From Amphibalanus amphitrite (Eukaryota; Arthropoda; Thecostraca; Balanomorpha; Balanidae): 64,000 nucleotides of DNA. The position numbers were made by a program, and so were the translations under genes. Of the stretch, positions 57,001 to 64,000 are shown one piece after another. Location: assembly GCF_019059575.1 (NCBI RefSeq), contig NW_024882709.1, positions 147,550 to 211,549 of the forward strand, written 5' to 3'. Position 1 is the first letter of the stretch. Each line of letters starts with the position of its first letter. A model generated the notes under the pieces. That model was not told the origin of the DNA. It was given only the letters and a program-made list of their open reading frames with translations, and did not search any database.

Positions 57001-57474
57001 CTGCGTTTCGCGGGTCACCTGGGACGGCTGGGGGGATGATGCCCTAGGCGACACAGCATAGAGGTCATAGTGACCACCGTCTATTACCCCCGTGTACCGC
57101 ACATGAATTTCGGGGTGATCCGGGTTCCCATGGCGCTGCATAACCTGCCCATTGCGCCAGACGACGATGCGGCGCCTCACGACGGCAGCCGCCGCGGTCA
57201 GCTCCGGCTCGGCGCCCCACTCTGCCCTTGGAATCACCCTTCTGTACAGGTACTCTTCAAAATCTCCTACGATGAACCCCTCAAAGTCTGCGCGGTTAGC
57301 CCACATGTACGTCACTACCATGAAACGCAACATTTCCGCGTCGATGACCCCACCTCCGACGCCGCGCGAAATTGCATGGAACATGCAGTCCCCGTCCATG
57401 GGCATGCTGATGATGTTTTGGCTTTGGGGCCCACCTCCCGTTTTAACTACCTCCGCATAGGTGCTTCCAGCCAT
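48061..57474 (-). CDS. Helitron Rep/helicase polyprotein with OTU domain and GDSGS module, copy B (complete)
   Basis: The frame gives 3137 aa from the ATG at 57474, chosen because copy A starts at the aligned Met; an upstream ATG at 57510 would add 12 residues. Domains: OTU cysteine-protease fold (Asp27, Cys30, His135 in HYDLY; WGAE before it); basic low-complexity linker (about 180-480); Cys cluster CxxC 774-777 with Cys809/Cys817, CW-finger-like; GDSGSVVW at 879; CxxC 980-983; Helitron N-terminal region (about 1455-1700); HUH nuclease PHIHR (His1695/His1697); two tyrosines in YALKYGFK (1970, 1974); PIF1-type helicase with GDPGAGKS (2408-2415), IIFDEF (Asp2500/Glu2501), GDPAQ, FKGQGATL (2936-2943) and VSRVKHP; a Lys/Arg-rich tail likely for nuclear import. 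The role is rolling-circle transposition: nicking and transfer by Rep, unwinding by the helicase. OTU and GDSGS roles are unknown. The alternative of a host gene is unlikely given two copies. Confidence 0.93.
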   Translation of the reverse strand: MAGSTYAEVVKTGGGPQSQNIISMPMDGDCMFHAISRGVGGGVIDAEMLRFMVVTYMWANRADFEGFIVGDFEEYLYRRVIPRAEWGAEPELTAAAAVVRRRIVVWRNGQVMQRHGNPDHPEIHVRYTGVIDGGHYDLYAVSPRASSPQPSQVTRETQVKKPPTDSAQTPAVSASRRPKRPKMGKTMRGRGKRTFASHKEAFDLVLGSVGISQSVPAPSEPVVSSPVVSTSAVPDKIVGEVSSSVPTLPSAHSAKSPLSVDEPVGNTVVGSEAQKPADEPWVEVGRAKRGRGSGGMVENGLSPNRAVTVDILEDGTPQIQFPPRLVVIQPESSGVGRPAGRGRARGVFGGRGRGNRGRKPAKRATPRSLSPDDLDISVSAIQSAADKSSASHDTVPHVSGRGRGSKRGRFTRRPSTGSAPSNEEVTAARETPADKIVEGTGSKNGACQTPPEEESDRENAQSVHSEADINRPFSSRPINPSDLNRVSFLTRAMLEELEERSNSDIVIESVQTDLLGATSDLNGPWAYRDSTKVVITYLTGEIGERRRTIWRNLCKRGFCDPSRGSLVNFRFYSWLRFKDFVKKSGHSVADVLDSEYLFMKILGDINRYYSMHSRCVEQEGLEPHRGPQCWEDAYNLLKLHYYGRGWYVYYRKTTFQEEFSNMYGRDGWEQFQANPQTDTVSEQHFEQLLRQVHEKIRKNHARYAHLFETFAGPQCHEDRAYSARVDYDIKFTSHQASAPGGGRNRPPLAGSQQTADVSSDDVGREFPTFFIRRCCECDKLRVIDGRAAAKYPLGSYTYAGGKQSIKFTCDRLVGTTCGTAIDIAQCSRQEKPSTWVALAVSELGDHLPPAVIRLQTLRVLDSGDCKEENQIMGSYCHRGDSGSVVWRDRGSLVTRTSPVGKVTVGLMSRRKRFQAMRNLPFTAARFTVATPREAKCCQAWHDPIGDGIDHEDPSVELTVGSLQVLRDLHAVYDSLRQVRCIICKKQTPGLPHPGWVVRVPERGNMVQLVPGGIVDDALSNSEILRRDNKCTVRLDPEFFGANGTVLTDREALGVCVTCSPSFQIDPLNNIVPRPLVSDTDQSLPSSQAGASAEMADVAGDSQDSEELNGPRTHICPYSARNLMSTDVYGDDEYRLFVNSWTRAETMILRPVHLTVAVLRSRANNVPFTKHGSICYPMKRPVQAARLPWYDFTQLPFIVVQQNRRDGTHCEAMVNMETILKARHLMERLMPCKYNPRNTRPFYRFVAEQWVPFSNENLRELQSRLPERNRPCQPHGLRVLNVDEVHARVNKVLHFNQFVNWLESGFPMADILRTSYSLEHGGEGADTSEACLKNLWDEIRNAVRESRDDASEDDDDVNVTIRHVVQCAVERHWLLAPSVEDEAAGTVPRGSTLLLICCEELEILSREFGNDEGGASGVAVGGVAAPESERPEDIRQRGLAQTALHRISMPPADREHPLPEWTPGYFQLCFPDVFLTGDADPFQERPVLIRQPITTWRQTYLHWLAQQPESEGNVELQFVISNQKSRDCSNRDATVALNLTDFPDGLPTKQQLVDDPQLCRTLARSLLCFQTKLDDSDAFWRAHKHEMIGAIRDLEDPPSWRVGDIPLIVHLWQTRAVPYNHHPAIHRLSDGAAASETLSDEQYLHARFANTLKHPGIVSWVTAFIGEMDTLALARVRYSATYHIVRAEWGANANPHIHRNIISESFSTFLHRLQVQLRIEAERIDRAARNEDPTLARDTSRSAVETQVRAAWQCCQQSYIRRIENMYTNWNAGFTKGGRRTFEFAYDRKTTVCRARMAAELDRAMSSGDFAYIDQLYVSVINGTLRHTGHSGRGTAPSLKDGCAVKRLKVDKAATAEARRVNPNAAPVKKEVVRCKRRMPRRLRTESVVASDSHDRRIKQCETACNDVWMGGHDPFAVLHILNNVDDKAVVPAWLARPPSVVWESVTTDDGVAFSFTMQLAIGSGDANVEYALKYGFKPVAPVRTPADVLLTALETRGATANIDAGVVMRMYNAVSSARCQSIFQAMHKNWQLPLLYRNIRARGFGFSGTRLLRPISAEDAGEYVFASRLEHFNARLNDNVHHGGIAADEFQRVMSVRQFFDTFVVSEKKIGDQKVMTIGRRRHQVCGSRVCVRLTPHYGKSSANPSRQGFWKYARDIVLWCEPCLLAEDLMPSQQASPAEVCIHWICRYHRLLSTGLDVPAFVRRYHNHFHPSDANDDSSASESSDSDDPDPEDQVVLEQNEPVEPEANATRLPDRFYQTALDAMLGNRGDDRSADDGEANCVPGVAAAGIANPAGFDFQADWLGDRPVNPDLVRRNYRRLVASGTGDVAHAPLAALSGRQRVLSAVLKRYLTQQREFACSRRQWDSYDRQVKQWRLAGSSRQVPPVRPDIVDLRQTPPKALRAFLLGDPGAGKSFTLRSAVHQLSEMLGDDFAKWTDVVKLSAPTGCASFHMAHGATTIHRLYAISVGQTGDEPLAEDSRRFSQLCDSLSTELGLIIFDEFSMIQRRMMRWVMQRLGQAGVNMDHIGVLFVGDPAQIFPIGDVPIWSLRQRSDDGNACCEASILGMAAFRELFRMPALDTLPGYETWRKTLGVNRADLSDRVRAEVSRFRAAAYDGDYETVYLNEVRRTVENDEVAAKFTKEILPSMRYGKATPDKIQWLKENCATTEDMSADPAWKCAITLHGYHWFSEWAANRSTVESDNARALVNFAADRSAHVMAVNSQHMPARKAQKLQKLSAKEFRAVPSVLFACRGLPLMLLENVAPSFGLFNGSQVEFVGPLYLEDDLLVTISRRDFAEKVRVEGVTLVEPIDTPHSDRENVYQVPVGSVIVKVNGNDLEGNCLDELVATADPVKLVLRTPKCAPHLPEFIVVRVPGYTANGGQNVLGIEDADDLVPIRAVKRGRASRKKGSAVSEDNCSEFRVGFPLEGGSAFTGFKGQGATLSRVEVKVKEWVGNPGFWTVVVSRVKHPKHMYIPETEWPTAQEINVQRLNDDVIEAEIFERQMRINAAKTWRLYVEIEGGAEWSREQNLIADYVHRAWRQHHVQDVGEIVLQCLAASGRHVEMVEVVAVINKMLATEESLILARPIYLTQSKHRQLEMSVPKRKRSSTGAKRPASTSVSRGRPAKRGRKTGRPAQ

Positions 57475-58106
57475 GTTTTTTTTGTGTGTGTAGAAATACA
57501 ACCACAACAAAAGGCCAACTGGCTAACTGATCTGCGAACCAATGCAGATCCAAGCAAGATGTTTAAACAAAAATCAAGATGCGTGCAGGAAAAAAGAACT
57601 ACAAACTGGCGCAACAGGCGCAAACAACAAGAGGAAGTTGGCAGTTGTGTGTGGCCGTGTGCCTCTCAGAACTGCTCGGCAGACAGGACAGGACAGGCCT
57701 GGAAAAGGAAACATCCCATCAGATGTTAGGACCACTGAAAGATACATTCTTGTGGGGCGACATCCGAGAAGGGACACGGGTGGAGACATTTATGAGTTGT
57801 AGCCACAACTGCAAGGTAGGAGGGGGGAGGAGCAGTGGAGGCGGAACACCTTCAATTAAGGGGGGGGGCACTGCCGACCTATGGTCCTATTCTTTCCATG
57901 CAACGCCCATGGGCTAACGCCCCTAGGCCTAATGGCAGCGTGCTGCTAGCGCATTTCGACTCCAGACTGTGGCAATGTTGGAGATACGAATCTGTTGATG
58001 TCTCCATAGCAGGGCTGCGGAGTCGATGGATTTTGAGGTGACTCCGACTCCGACTTACAAAATCGACTCCGACTCTGGACATTGCTCATTGAGTCCATAT
58101 AATTAA
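57475..58106 (-). promoter_or_regulatory. 5' leader/upstream region of Helitron copy B
   Basis: Same structure as in copy A: GATCTGC/GCAGATC hairpin at about 57528-57549 beside the AGCCAGTTGGC inverted repeat, the hAT MITE fragment from 57833, and the GACTCC element fragment from 58010. Small differences from copy A are a few indels in A- and G-runs and scattered substitutions. Promoter function is inference. Confidence 0.5.
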
Positions 58107-58552
58107 TTAATATGGGCTAAATACAGGCCCCATCTGGGCCAAATATGGACCCCTCTGGGGTGCCCAGATGGGACCCAGATGGTTAAAAGTGTAGAAGTCT
58201 GAATGAAGATAAAAAACATAATCTGACCTGATTTAACCTTACCTACTCACCTACCAACCTAAAACCTATCAACCTACAACCTGACAATCCATAAAATGCC
58301 AACCTACAACATATTCAGACCTTTTAAATACCAATAACCCCAGCTGGATACCCATGACATATCCATCTGAGTCTGTGGTGGGCAGCCCGGAAGGGCCCCA
58401 CTTTGGTGCACACTTGGAGCCTCAAACAAATCACATTTTTAAGAGCAGATACATGACAAATTTAATAAATGCCATTTTCCATAATTCATTATGGAAAAAA
58501 CTTTTGAATAATAGCAAAGATTTCAAATACTGCTTCACCGACAACAGAGCTA
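58107..58552. other. Unassigned AT-rich stretch
   Basis: It contains GGGCC-AAATATGGACCC-like words and many AACCTAC/ACCTACC words, with no gene. It may include diverged upstream parts of the retrotransposon fragment that follows. Confidence 0.4.
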
Positions 58553-59012
58553 ATGCAAAACAGAAGTTGGGAGGCATTGCATCTGATGATTCAATGGCTA
58601 TTTTTTTTTTGTTGTTGTCAGACTCCAGCTGCAAAAGCCAACAAGGCTCTAAGATTATCAAGGATGGCTTTCAGCAATTTTACCATAAGGAATTTTAAAA
58701 TGCTATACACAGCTTATCCAAGTTGCTACGCGCCCTAACCCACAACAACAACTACACAGCTTATGCTCGACCACATTTGGATTATTGCATACAGGCAGAG
58801 GGGCCACATATGGCACAAGCTGTACACAAGTTTGAAAACGTGTAAAAAAGGTCAACAAAATTGTGCCAATCCATAGTCTCTTGTATCAAGAACAACACAA
58901 AACTGAGCCTATTGACCCCAAACAATAGATTACAATGAAAAGATCTGATTGAGGTGTACAATATTATGACTGGCAATGTGAACATTGACAAACATCAATT
59001 CTTTGAAATCCA
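58553..59012 (+). pseudogene. Non-LTR retrotransposon reverse transcriptase C-terminus (CR1/jockey-like), decayed
   Basis: Plus-strand readings in several frames give KANKALRLSRMAFSNF, then ARPHLDYCIQAEGPH, then RSTKL, then DLIEVYNIMTG and NVNIDKHQFFE. These are the ordered C-terminal blocks of CR1/jockey-clade reverse transcriptases. Stops and frameshifts separate them, and a GAAAACGTG-TAA stop interrupts the middle. Inactive. Confidence 0.8.
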
Positions 59013-59300
59013 AGTTGCTACGCGCCCTAACCCACAACAACAACTACACAGCTTATGCTCGACCACATTTGGATTATTGCATACAGGCAGAGGGGCCACA
59101 TATGGCACAAGCTGTACACAAGTTTGAAAACGTGTAAAAAAGGTCAACAAAATTGTACCAATCCATAGTCTCTCTTGTATCAAGAACAACACAAAACTGA
59201 GCCTATTGACCCCAAACAATAGATTACAATGACAAGATCTGATTGAGGTGTACAATATTATGACTGGCAATGTGAACATTGACAAACATCAATTCTTTGA
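59013..59300 (+). pseudogene. Tandem duplicate of the reverse transcriptase tail
   Basis: The stretch from AGTTGCTACGCGCCCTAACC is repeated with an offset of 292 bp (58721 and 59013), again reading ARPHLDYCIQAEGPH and DLIEVYNIMTG. The two copies differ at very few bases, so the duplication is recent compared with the decay of the reading frame. Confidence 0.85.
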
Positions 59301-59547
59301 ATAGGTAATGAATTACAAGTAGATCCAAAAACAATAGGTCAGCTGTTGAAACTTAGGAAAAGGAGAACTTTGCAACATTTCAGAATATATATTACTGAAC
59401 AGCTCTGGGAAATAAAAAATGGAAACCGAGGTCCATAAAATTTGTTGGCATGAGGCGTAGCTGAGTGGTTACCAGATACTTTTTGAAGACCAAGGTTTCC
59501 ATTTTTCTTCCAGAGCAAGTTCAGTAAGTTATTTCCAATACGTCATT
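59301..59547. repeat. Paralogous block B, part 1 (pairs with 12677-12925)
   Basis: The sequence is collinear with 12677-12925, including the SINE-like fragment (TAGCTGAGTGGTTACCAGA at about 59458). It ends with ACGTCATT at 59540-59547, the left target duplication of the next element. Confidence 0.85.
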
Positions 59548-60125
59548 CAGTGGCGCGGGAACTTCTTCCAGACTGGGGGGGGCTGAACCATCATAGAGAT
59601 CAACCTAGGGTACCCCCAAATCTAGTTTTCTCATCGGTTTTAGGCCACTTATTTTTCAGACCTTGGCCTTTTCAACGAAAAAGAAGAAGAAAATATTTGC
59701 AAAAAAGTGAGGTATTCCGTCTCAGCTGAGTGAAGAAACTACCGTTTTGGCAACCTGGAATAAAGGTTTTAAGCTGCCAAATGAGTTGCCGAGTCAGTAA
59801 AATAGGTAGATTTTTCACTTACATGCTTTCTTTCTTTGTGACTCACAACCCCTAATTTGGGGAGGACAAGCTGCCCCAACGGTTCTTGGCCTCATGAAAC
59901 GTTGTGAGGCACCGCCCCCACGGCCCCAGAGTTGTGAGGGCAAGCTTCCCCCACTGCCCTATCCCCCGGTTCCCGCGCCTATGTATGAATCTATGAAATT
60001 GTGTTGGTAGATTTCCGATTTCGATTCCTCCAGCTGGGGGGGCTCAAATACATTACGAGCCCCCCCCCAGCCGAAAAGTTGGAGGGGCTCAGCCCCCCCT
60101 AGCCCCCCCGGTTCCCGCGCCACTG
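59548..60125. mobile_element. 578-bp hAT-type MITE with empty site in the window
   Basis: CAGTGGCGCGGGAAC and GTTCCCGCGCCACTG are perfect 15-bp terminal inverted repeats. ACGTCATT is duplicated perfectly (59540-59547, 60126-60133), and 12918-12925 is the unoccupied site in the paralogous block. The interior contains GGGGGG/CCCCCC-rich subterminal stretches and no transposase. Confidence 0.93.
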
Positions 60126-60216
60126 ACGTCATTTGGCTATCCATTCACAAACTCACAACTGTATTGTTTCCATCACCTTTAAAGGTATTTTATTATGAAA
60201 TCACCAGTACTGTAGG

Positions 60217-60552
60217 CAGTGTTCTAAAATTGGATTTTGGTTGGGTGTGCTGATGAAGAAAAAAAATAGGATGAGAAAAAAGAAAGTAAATATCTGAAGT
60301 ATTTTTGCAAAATGTTGTAATGCTAATTTTTATGCCAACTGATACACCAGGATTTCATGTCAGGATCTTGACAGGGTGTGAAACAAAAGGATGTGGGTAC
60401 ATCAACTGTCAAGTGACATGTAAACTGGCTGTTCGAATGCATGAAATCTTTTTCAGAGATGAAGTAAAGTCAGTCATTCATATTTTTGGGATGAAAATAT
60501 TTTCCCCATCAGGTGTGCTTTGCCACCAAAAAGTCTGAGAAACGGAACACTG
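60217..60552. mobile_element. Insertion of about 336 bp with CAGTGTTC/GAACACTG ends
   Basis: This stretch is missing at the corresponding point of the other block (about 13010). Ends CAGTGTTC and GAACACTG are inverted repeats of 8 bp, but no target duplication is seen. It contains a 77-codon frame of no recognised family. Confidence 0.4.
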
Positions 60553-62342
60553 CCAGTTCATCAACCCTTGCCGGAAAACAGTGCGGGAAAGATCACTTGC
60601 AATGTTTCCTGCATGGCTAGGATAATGCTTCAGGAATATCTCATCTCGGTGTATAGGAAGCAGTTTTTACACCAACAGAATTGTGGAATCACATCATGTG
60701 GTCAGTGTGGATGCATCTATCCATGCCGCTTGTGCCACACAGGGTTACAAAACTAAGTGTGGTTATCCTGCATCTTATATCATATCTATGCTGCAACCCA
60801 CTTGTGAAAAATTGCTAGAGCCTTAACTCACCAATTCTTGAGACATTTATGTGAAGTTCATTGGTCAACTCACTGGCTGCTTGCAAGGCAGACATAGCAC
60901 ATGTGTTTATTTGGTATAAATTGCTACTCACCAACTCTTGAGAATTGAGATTTTACACAAATCTGCAGAGTTGTGGCGCAAGCACCAATGCACGGAATTG
61001 CATCTTTCTCACCAAACCAAAAGGGTGGTGTTTCACCATTGATAGCAACACGTGCTATACACATGTCAAATGGTTTCCATGGAGACGTCAACAAGCCCAT
61101 TGCTCCAACATACCATAGTGTGACATCAGCTCGCAAAATGGAATAGCAGCATGCTGCTACAACCGGTCTAAAACATAACAAAAAAAACAAATCAAACCAA
61201 ACCTTAACTGCTACCTACAGCCTACTTTAGAACCTACAACCAACATATCACAAATGGCAGCTCGTGCCGTCTGCCCTGATACCAAATGCCTTACAAAAAG
61301 TTATGAGCTTAAAGCCCTTTCCCAAATATATGACAGAACAGGTGGACATGCCATGAGTACCTTAAATACTTTATCTCAGCATTTTACATCAACATCCTGC
61401 ACACAATCCAGTGATCCAAGAAACAAGAGCAGTCTCAAGAATGAGTAGGTAGGTACCTAGCCTTATAATTTGAATTATAATTTATATGGCAGCACCTGAA
61501 ACACCCACTATAAAACTACCCTAAATGCTTTATCTCAGCATTTTACGTCAGCATCCAGCATGTAGGCAGGAAAATGATTGTTTTCAAATTTCAGCTTCAA
61601 GCGAGTTATATATGCGTCGGAATTGCCGCATCATAAACTTCTAGCCATAAATAGCTTCAGCATGGGAGAAAAGCAAAAAAAACACTATCCATATTTTCCA
61701 CAACCAATAACATTAATTTTGGCAGTATACATACACTTCATAATGTCAAATTTCCACTTAATATCTATCAGAATAAAATGTCAACCACCTACCTTCTAGC
61801 TCATGCCGAAGCAGGCCGTTAGAAGTGGCGGGAACGCCGGGAACGATTATTTACTGCGGGAACAAGTGTATTTTATATTATTCAAATTTTGGGCTGCAAA
61901 CTGGAGCGACAGACCCTTATTTGTTTGTATAACTTCTTTAATTTTATCATCTTATTAATAAAATGGCGCGAAATAAAAAATCCTTGACATATTATCGATG
62001 AAAGCTATGATTGCAAATAATTTTGTTATTATTTAAGTCATTGATATAAATATGAGCTACAACTTGGCGCATATGTGTCAATAATGATTCATTTGAAGCT
62101 TTTTGTAAACACTTTTGAAGTGTGCATATTTTTATCCCCAACAGAAATAACAAACAAGGTCTCTGCAATACCGGGCGAGTATTCAACAAGCATATGAGAA
62201 GAGCAGACATGCCAATGCTCCGAAAAAAGTTCGACCGATTTTAATACTTTCTGCACAATTCGATAGCGGAGACCGACGATCGTTGCCGTTTTTCGGTGAT
62301 AGATTACTCTGGGCGGACCAACAGGCAACAAGAATGAGGACA
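60553..62342. repeat. Paralogous block B, part 2 (pairs with 13010-13035, 14118-14450, 18190-19344, 20606-20945)
   Basis: It is continuous here where the other block is interrupted by the 1.08-kb element (empty site about 60580), by the 3.6-kb composite (about 60905) and by the 1261-bp element (empty site 62016-62024, AATAATTTT). No gene is recognised. Confidence 0.85.
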
Positions 62343-62480
62343 GGCAACAAGAGTTTCGAGCTAAATTCGAATTTAGCAACCATATGAACGTTTACGAAAG
62401 TAGTTTTGGTGCCTTCGTAACATGTTACGAAGCTGTCAGAGGCGGTTGCCACCTACTACGAATATCCGGCAGGACCCCTA
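62343..62480. repeat. TTCGTAAC family copy
   Basis: It matches 22061-22205 and contains TTCGTAACATGTTACGAA at about 62416-62433. It follows directly on the paralogous block here, whereas about 1.1 kb of other DNA lies between in the left block. Confidence 0.75.
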
Positions 62481-63650
62481 CTGGTTGACCTGACCTGACC
62501 CGACCTGGCCTAAATGAATGAAGACATCATCCGTGATAAAAACTGGCATGATATCGTGATCAGCACCCCGAAAAAAACTCCATTGCAGTCACACTTACCG
62601 ATGCTCTAACAGGTCACAATTTTCCCGACTTTTGGGTCATTGACCTGACCTGGAAGGTCAGCCGATGACCTAGGACCTTAAACTTGGGTATCATCGGCTT
62701 CCTCTCGTGAAGGGCAACACGCCCGTTTTTTCGCGAAGCTCTAGCTAGATCAGGGGCCAAACGCGAGGGGGTCTTACCTACCCCCTTCCCCCTTGTGCCG
62801 TCGAAGGACGCAAAATGGCCTGTGCCGGCGAGGGTTAACCCTCGGGACCTATTGGTTTTCTACATACGCGCCGGCCGAGGGGGGGGGGGGCGGGTACGAC
62901 CCCCCTCGCCGTTTCGCCCCTGGTGGAGCTAGCGCGTCGCGGAAAAAACGAGCGTGTGCGCCGTTACGAGACGCAGAGATTGGTACCCGATTTTAAGGTC
63001 CTAGGTCAACCGGTGACCTCTGAGGTCAGGTCAAGTGCCCCAAGGTACGGTTCAGTTTTTGTTGAATAACTTCGCCAAAAACGGCCACAGAGCCGCTATT
63101 TTGGCAGCATCGTGTTTGCCTCGCTCAGGCGCATCGAATGATATACTTTTGTTCGGGTCAGGTCAACTTGAGGTGTTGACCTCAGGTCAAGGTCAGGTCA
63201 GCACCCCCAGGTCACGAAGTTGGTCGAAAGAGGTCATGTCGCATATCATTCGATTCGGCAGGTCTTCCTGAGTCCATTGGTGGATTCCGCGACTCGCTAG
63301 CTCAATTTGATCAAGGGTTATTGACGAAAAACTAATTTGACCTTGATGACGTCATAAATAACGTCACGCAAGGTCAACATTGCAAAAGTGACGCATCTAA
63401 CCTTGCAAGGAGTGCATAAAATCACGATTCTGTGTGCTTGAGATAGTTGGAGATCGTTCCCGGCGCCAGAATAGCAGTTTTTTTTTCCCCATTGACTTAT
63501 AATGGTGAGGTCACGAAAATGACCTGACCTCATATGACCTTTAGGAAAAATCCGAGATATACAAATTGTGAGAGATAATGGATACTAGATCCTGCAAGTT
63601 TCATTTCCCTGTGACATCTCCTCTGGCAGTGAGGGCGTTGCGAAGCTGCG
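62481..63650. repeat. AGGTCA-rich dispersed repeat, right copy
   Basis: The stretch is dense in AGGTCA/TGACCT; for example 63155-63225 has about eight half-sites in 70 bp. Bases 62860-63640 align with 43390-44240. GAGGGTTAACCCTCG lies at about 62829 and a poly-G run with GGGTACGACC at about 62880. No coding frame is recognised. Confidence 0.75.
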
Positions 63651-64000
63651 ACATCAACCCTATGGGGGGGGGGGGCGGCACCCGCCCCCCCCCCCCTCGG
63701 CCGGCGAGGGTTAACCCGCGCCCGCTGGGGGGGGGCCTATTCATCGCCCCCCTCCCGTTTTTCTGCAATAACTTCTAAACCGCTTGACGTATCGCCGCCA
63801 AACTTTCAGTACCTTCGGCTGCATCAATTTGACACCTTGTGTCCAAATTTGAACTAATATCTATGATAGGTCGGCCGGAAATGACGTCAGAGTGACGTCA
63901 TGTTCGGCCGATTTCGACACAAAACATTGAACCACGGGAATCGCTCCAAGAGCTCAGTTTTTTTAGCTAGATCCAATTTCTTTGCATGAGAGGACTCAAA
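63651..64000. repeat. Start of a further copy of the GAGGGTTAA repeat
   Basis: Poly-G and poly-C runs flank CGGCGAGGGTTAACCC (about 63700). AAACTTTCAGTACCTTCG at about 63799 matches the setting at about 21440. Runs off the right edge. Confidence 0.55.

Larger units (their letters stand above)
48061..58106 (-). mobile_element. Helitron-like transposon, copy B (complete gene)
   Basis: It contains the full 3137-aa reading frame and a leader shared with copy A up to about 58106, where similarity ends. The left (3') end is somewhere left of 48061 and was not resolved. Same orientation as copy A, with about 43 kb between the two coding regions. The single-exon coding region without a stop, and similarity to copy A of roughly 97 percent by eye over most of the shared length, suggest a young family. 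Confidence 0.85.

Noticed and set aside
57475-57510. Upstream ATG at 57510 as the start of the Helitron protein in copy B
   Set aside because: The 12 extra codons have no counterpart in copy A, whose frame starts at the Met aligned to 57474 in a good context.
60305-60538. 77-codon frame as a small Cys-containing protein gene
   Set aside because: It lies wholly within an insertion absent from the paralogous block and has no family motif or supporting context.

Overview
The window is transposon- and satellite-dense eukaryotic DNA, and I see no host gene in it. No operons or Shine-Dalgarno-led genes are present. An interstitial (TTAGG)n tract (19865-19913) hints at an arthropod-type telomere repeat and so at an invertebrate host, but it sits inside a mobile element, so this is weak evidence. 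The only long genuine reading frames belong to two copies of one giant Helitron-like transposon, both on the minus strand.

Layout. 1-7645: Helitron copy A. Its frame is open for 2339 codons and runs off the left edge. 7646-12560: AT-rich flank cut by a hAT element with a decayed transposase tail (8445-10883), a nested MITE, and a second hAT-type MITE (11243-11749). 12560-22200: an old paralogous block broken by element insertions, among them a 1.08-kb TIR element, a 3.6-kb composite and a 1261-bp TIR element (19345-20605) that carries palindromic minisatellite, TTAGG repeats, a long hairpin and a tRNA-like sequence. 22200-23650: minisatellite and GC-rich DNA with a small TIR element. 23655-42990: a macrosatellite of eight units of about 2.3-2.6 kb plus a truncated ninth. 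Each unit has about a dozen CACGTG E-box palindromes, a TATA-like site (intact in three units), a foldback cassette in most units, and a block of about 0.7-0.8 kb almost free of T on the plus strand. 43000-47700: dispersed AGGTCA-rich repeat, a stray satellite fragment, three head-to-tail hAT-like GACTCC elements (46015-46805) and a 352-bp tandem duplication. 48061-58106: Helitron copy B with a complete 3137-aa frame. 58107-62470: non-LTR reverse-transcriptase remnants, then the second copy of the paralogous block seen at 12.5-22.2 kb. 62480-64000: AGGTCA-rich repeat again.

How it fits together. The Helitron protein combines an N-terminal OTU cysteine-protease fold, a Cys-rich segment followed by a GDSGS motif that resembles a chymotrypsin-fold protease, a HUH/two-tyrosine Rep nuclease and a PIF1-type helicase. 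Both copies keep every recognised motif that lies inside the window and are nearly identical over most of their shared length, which suggests recent activity. The two paralogous blocks act as mutual empty-site controls, so several insertions can be delimited with their target-site duplications from this window alone.
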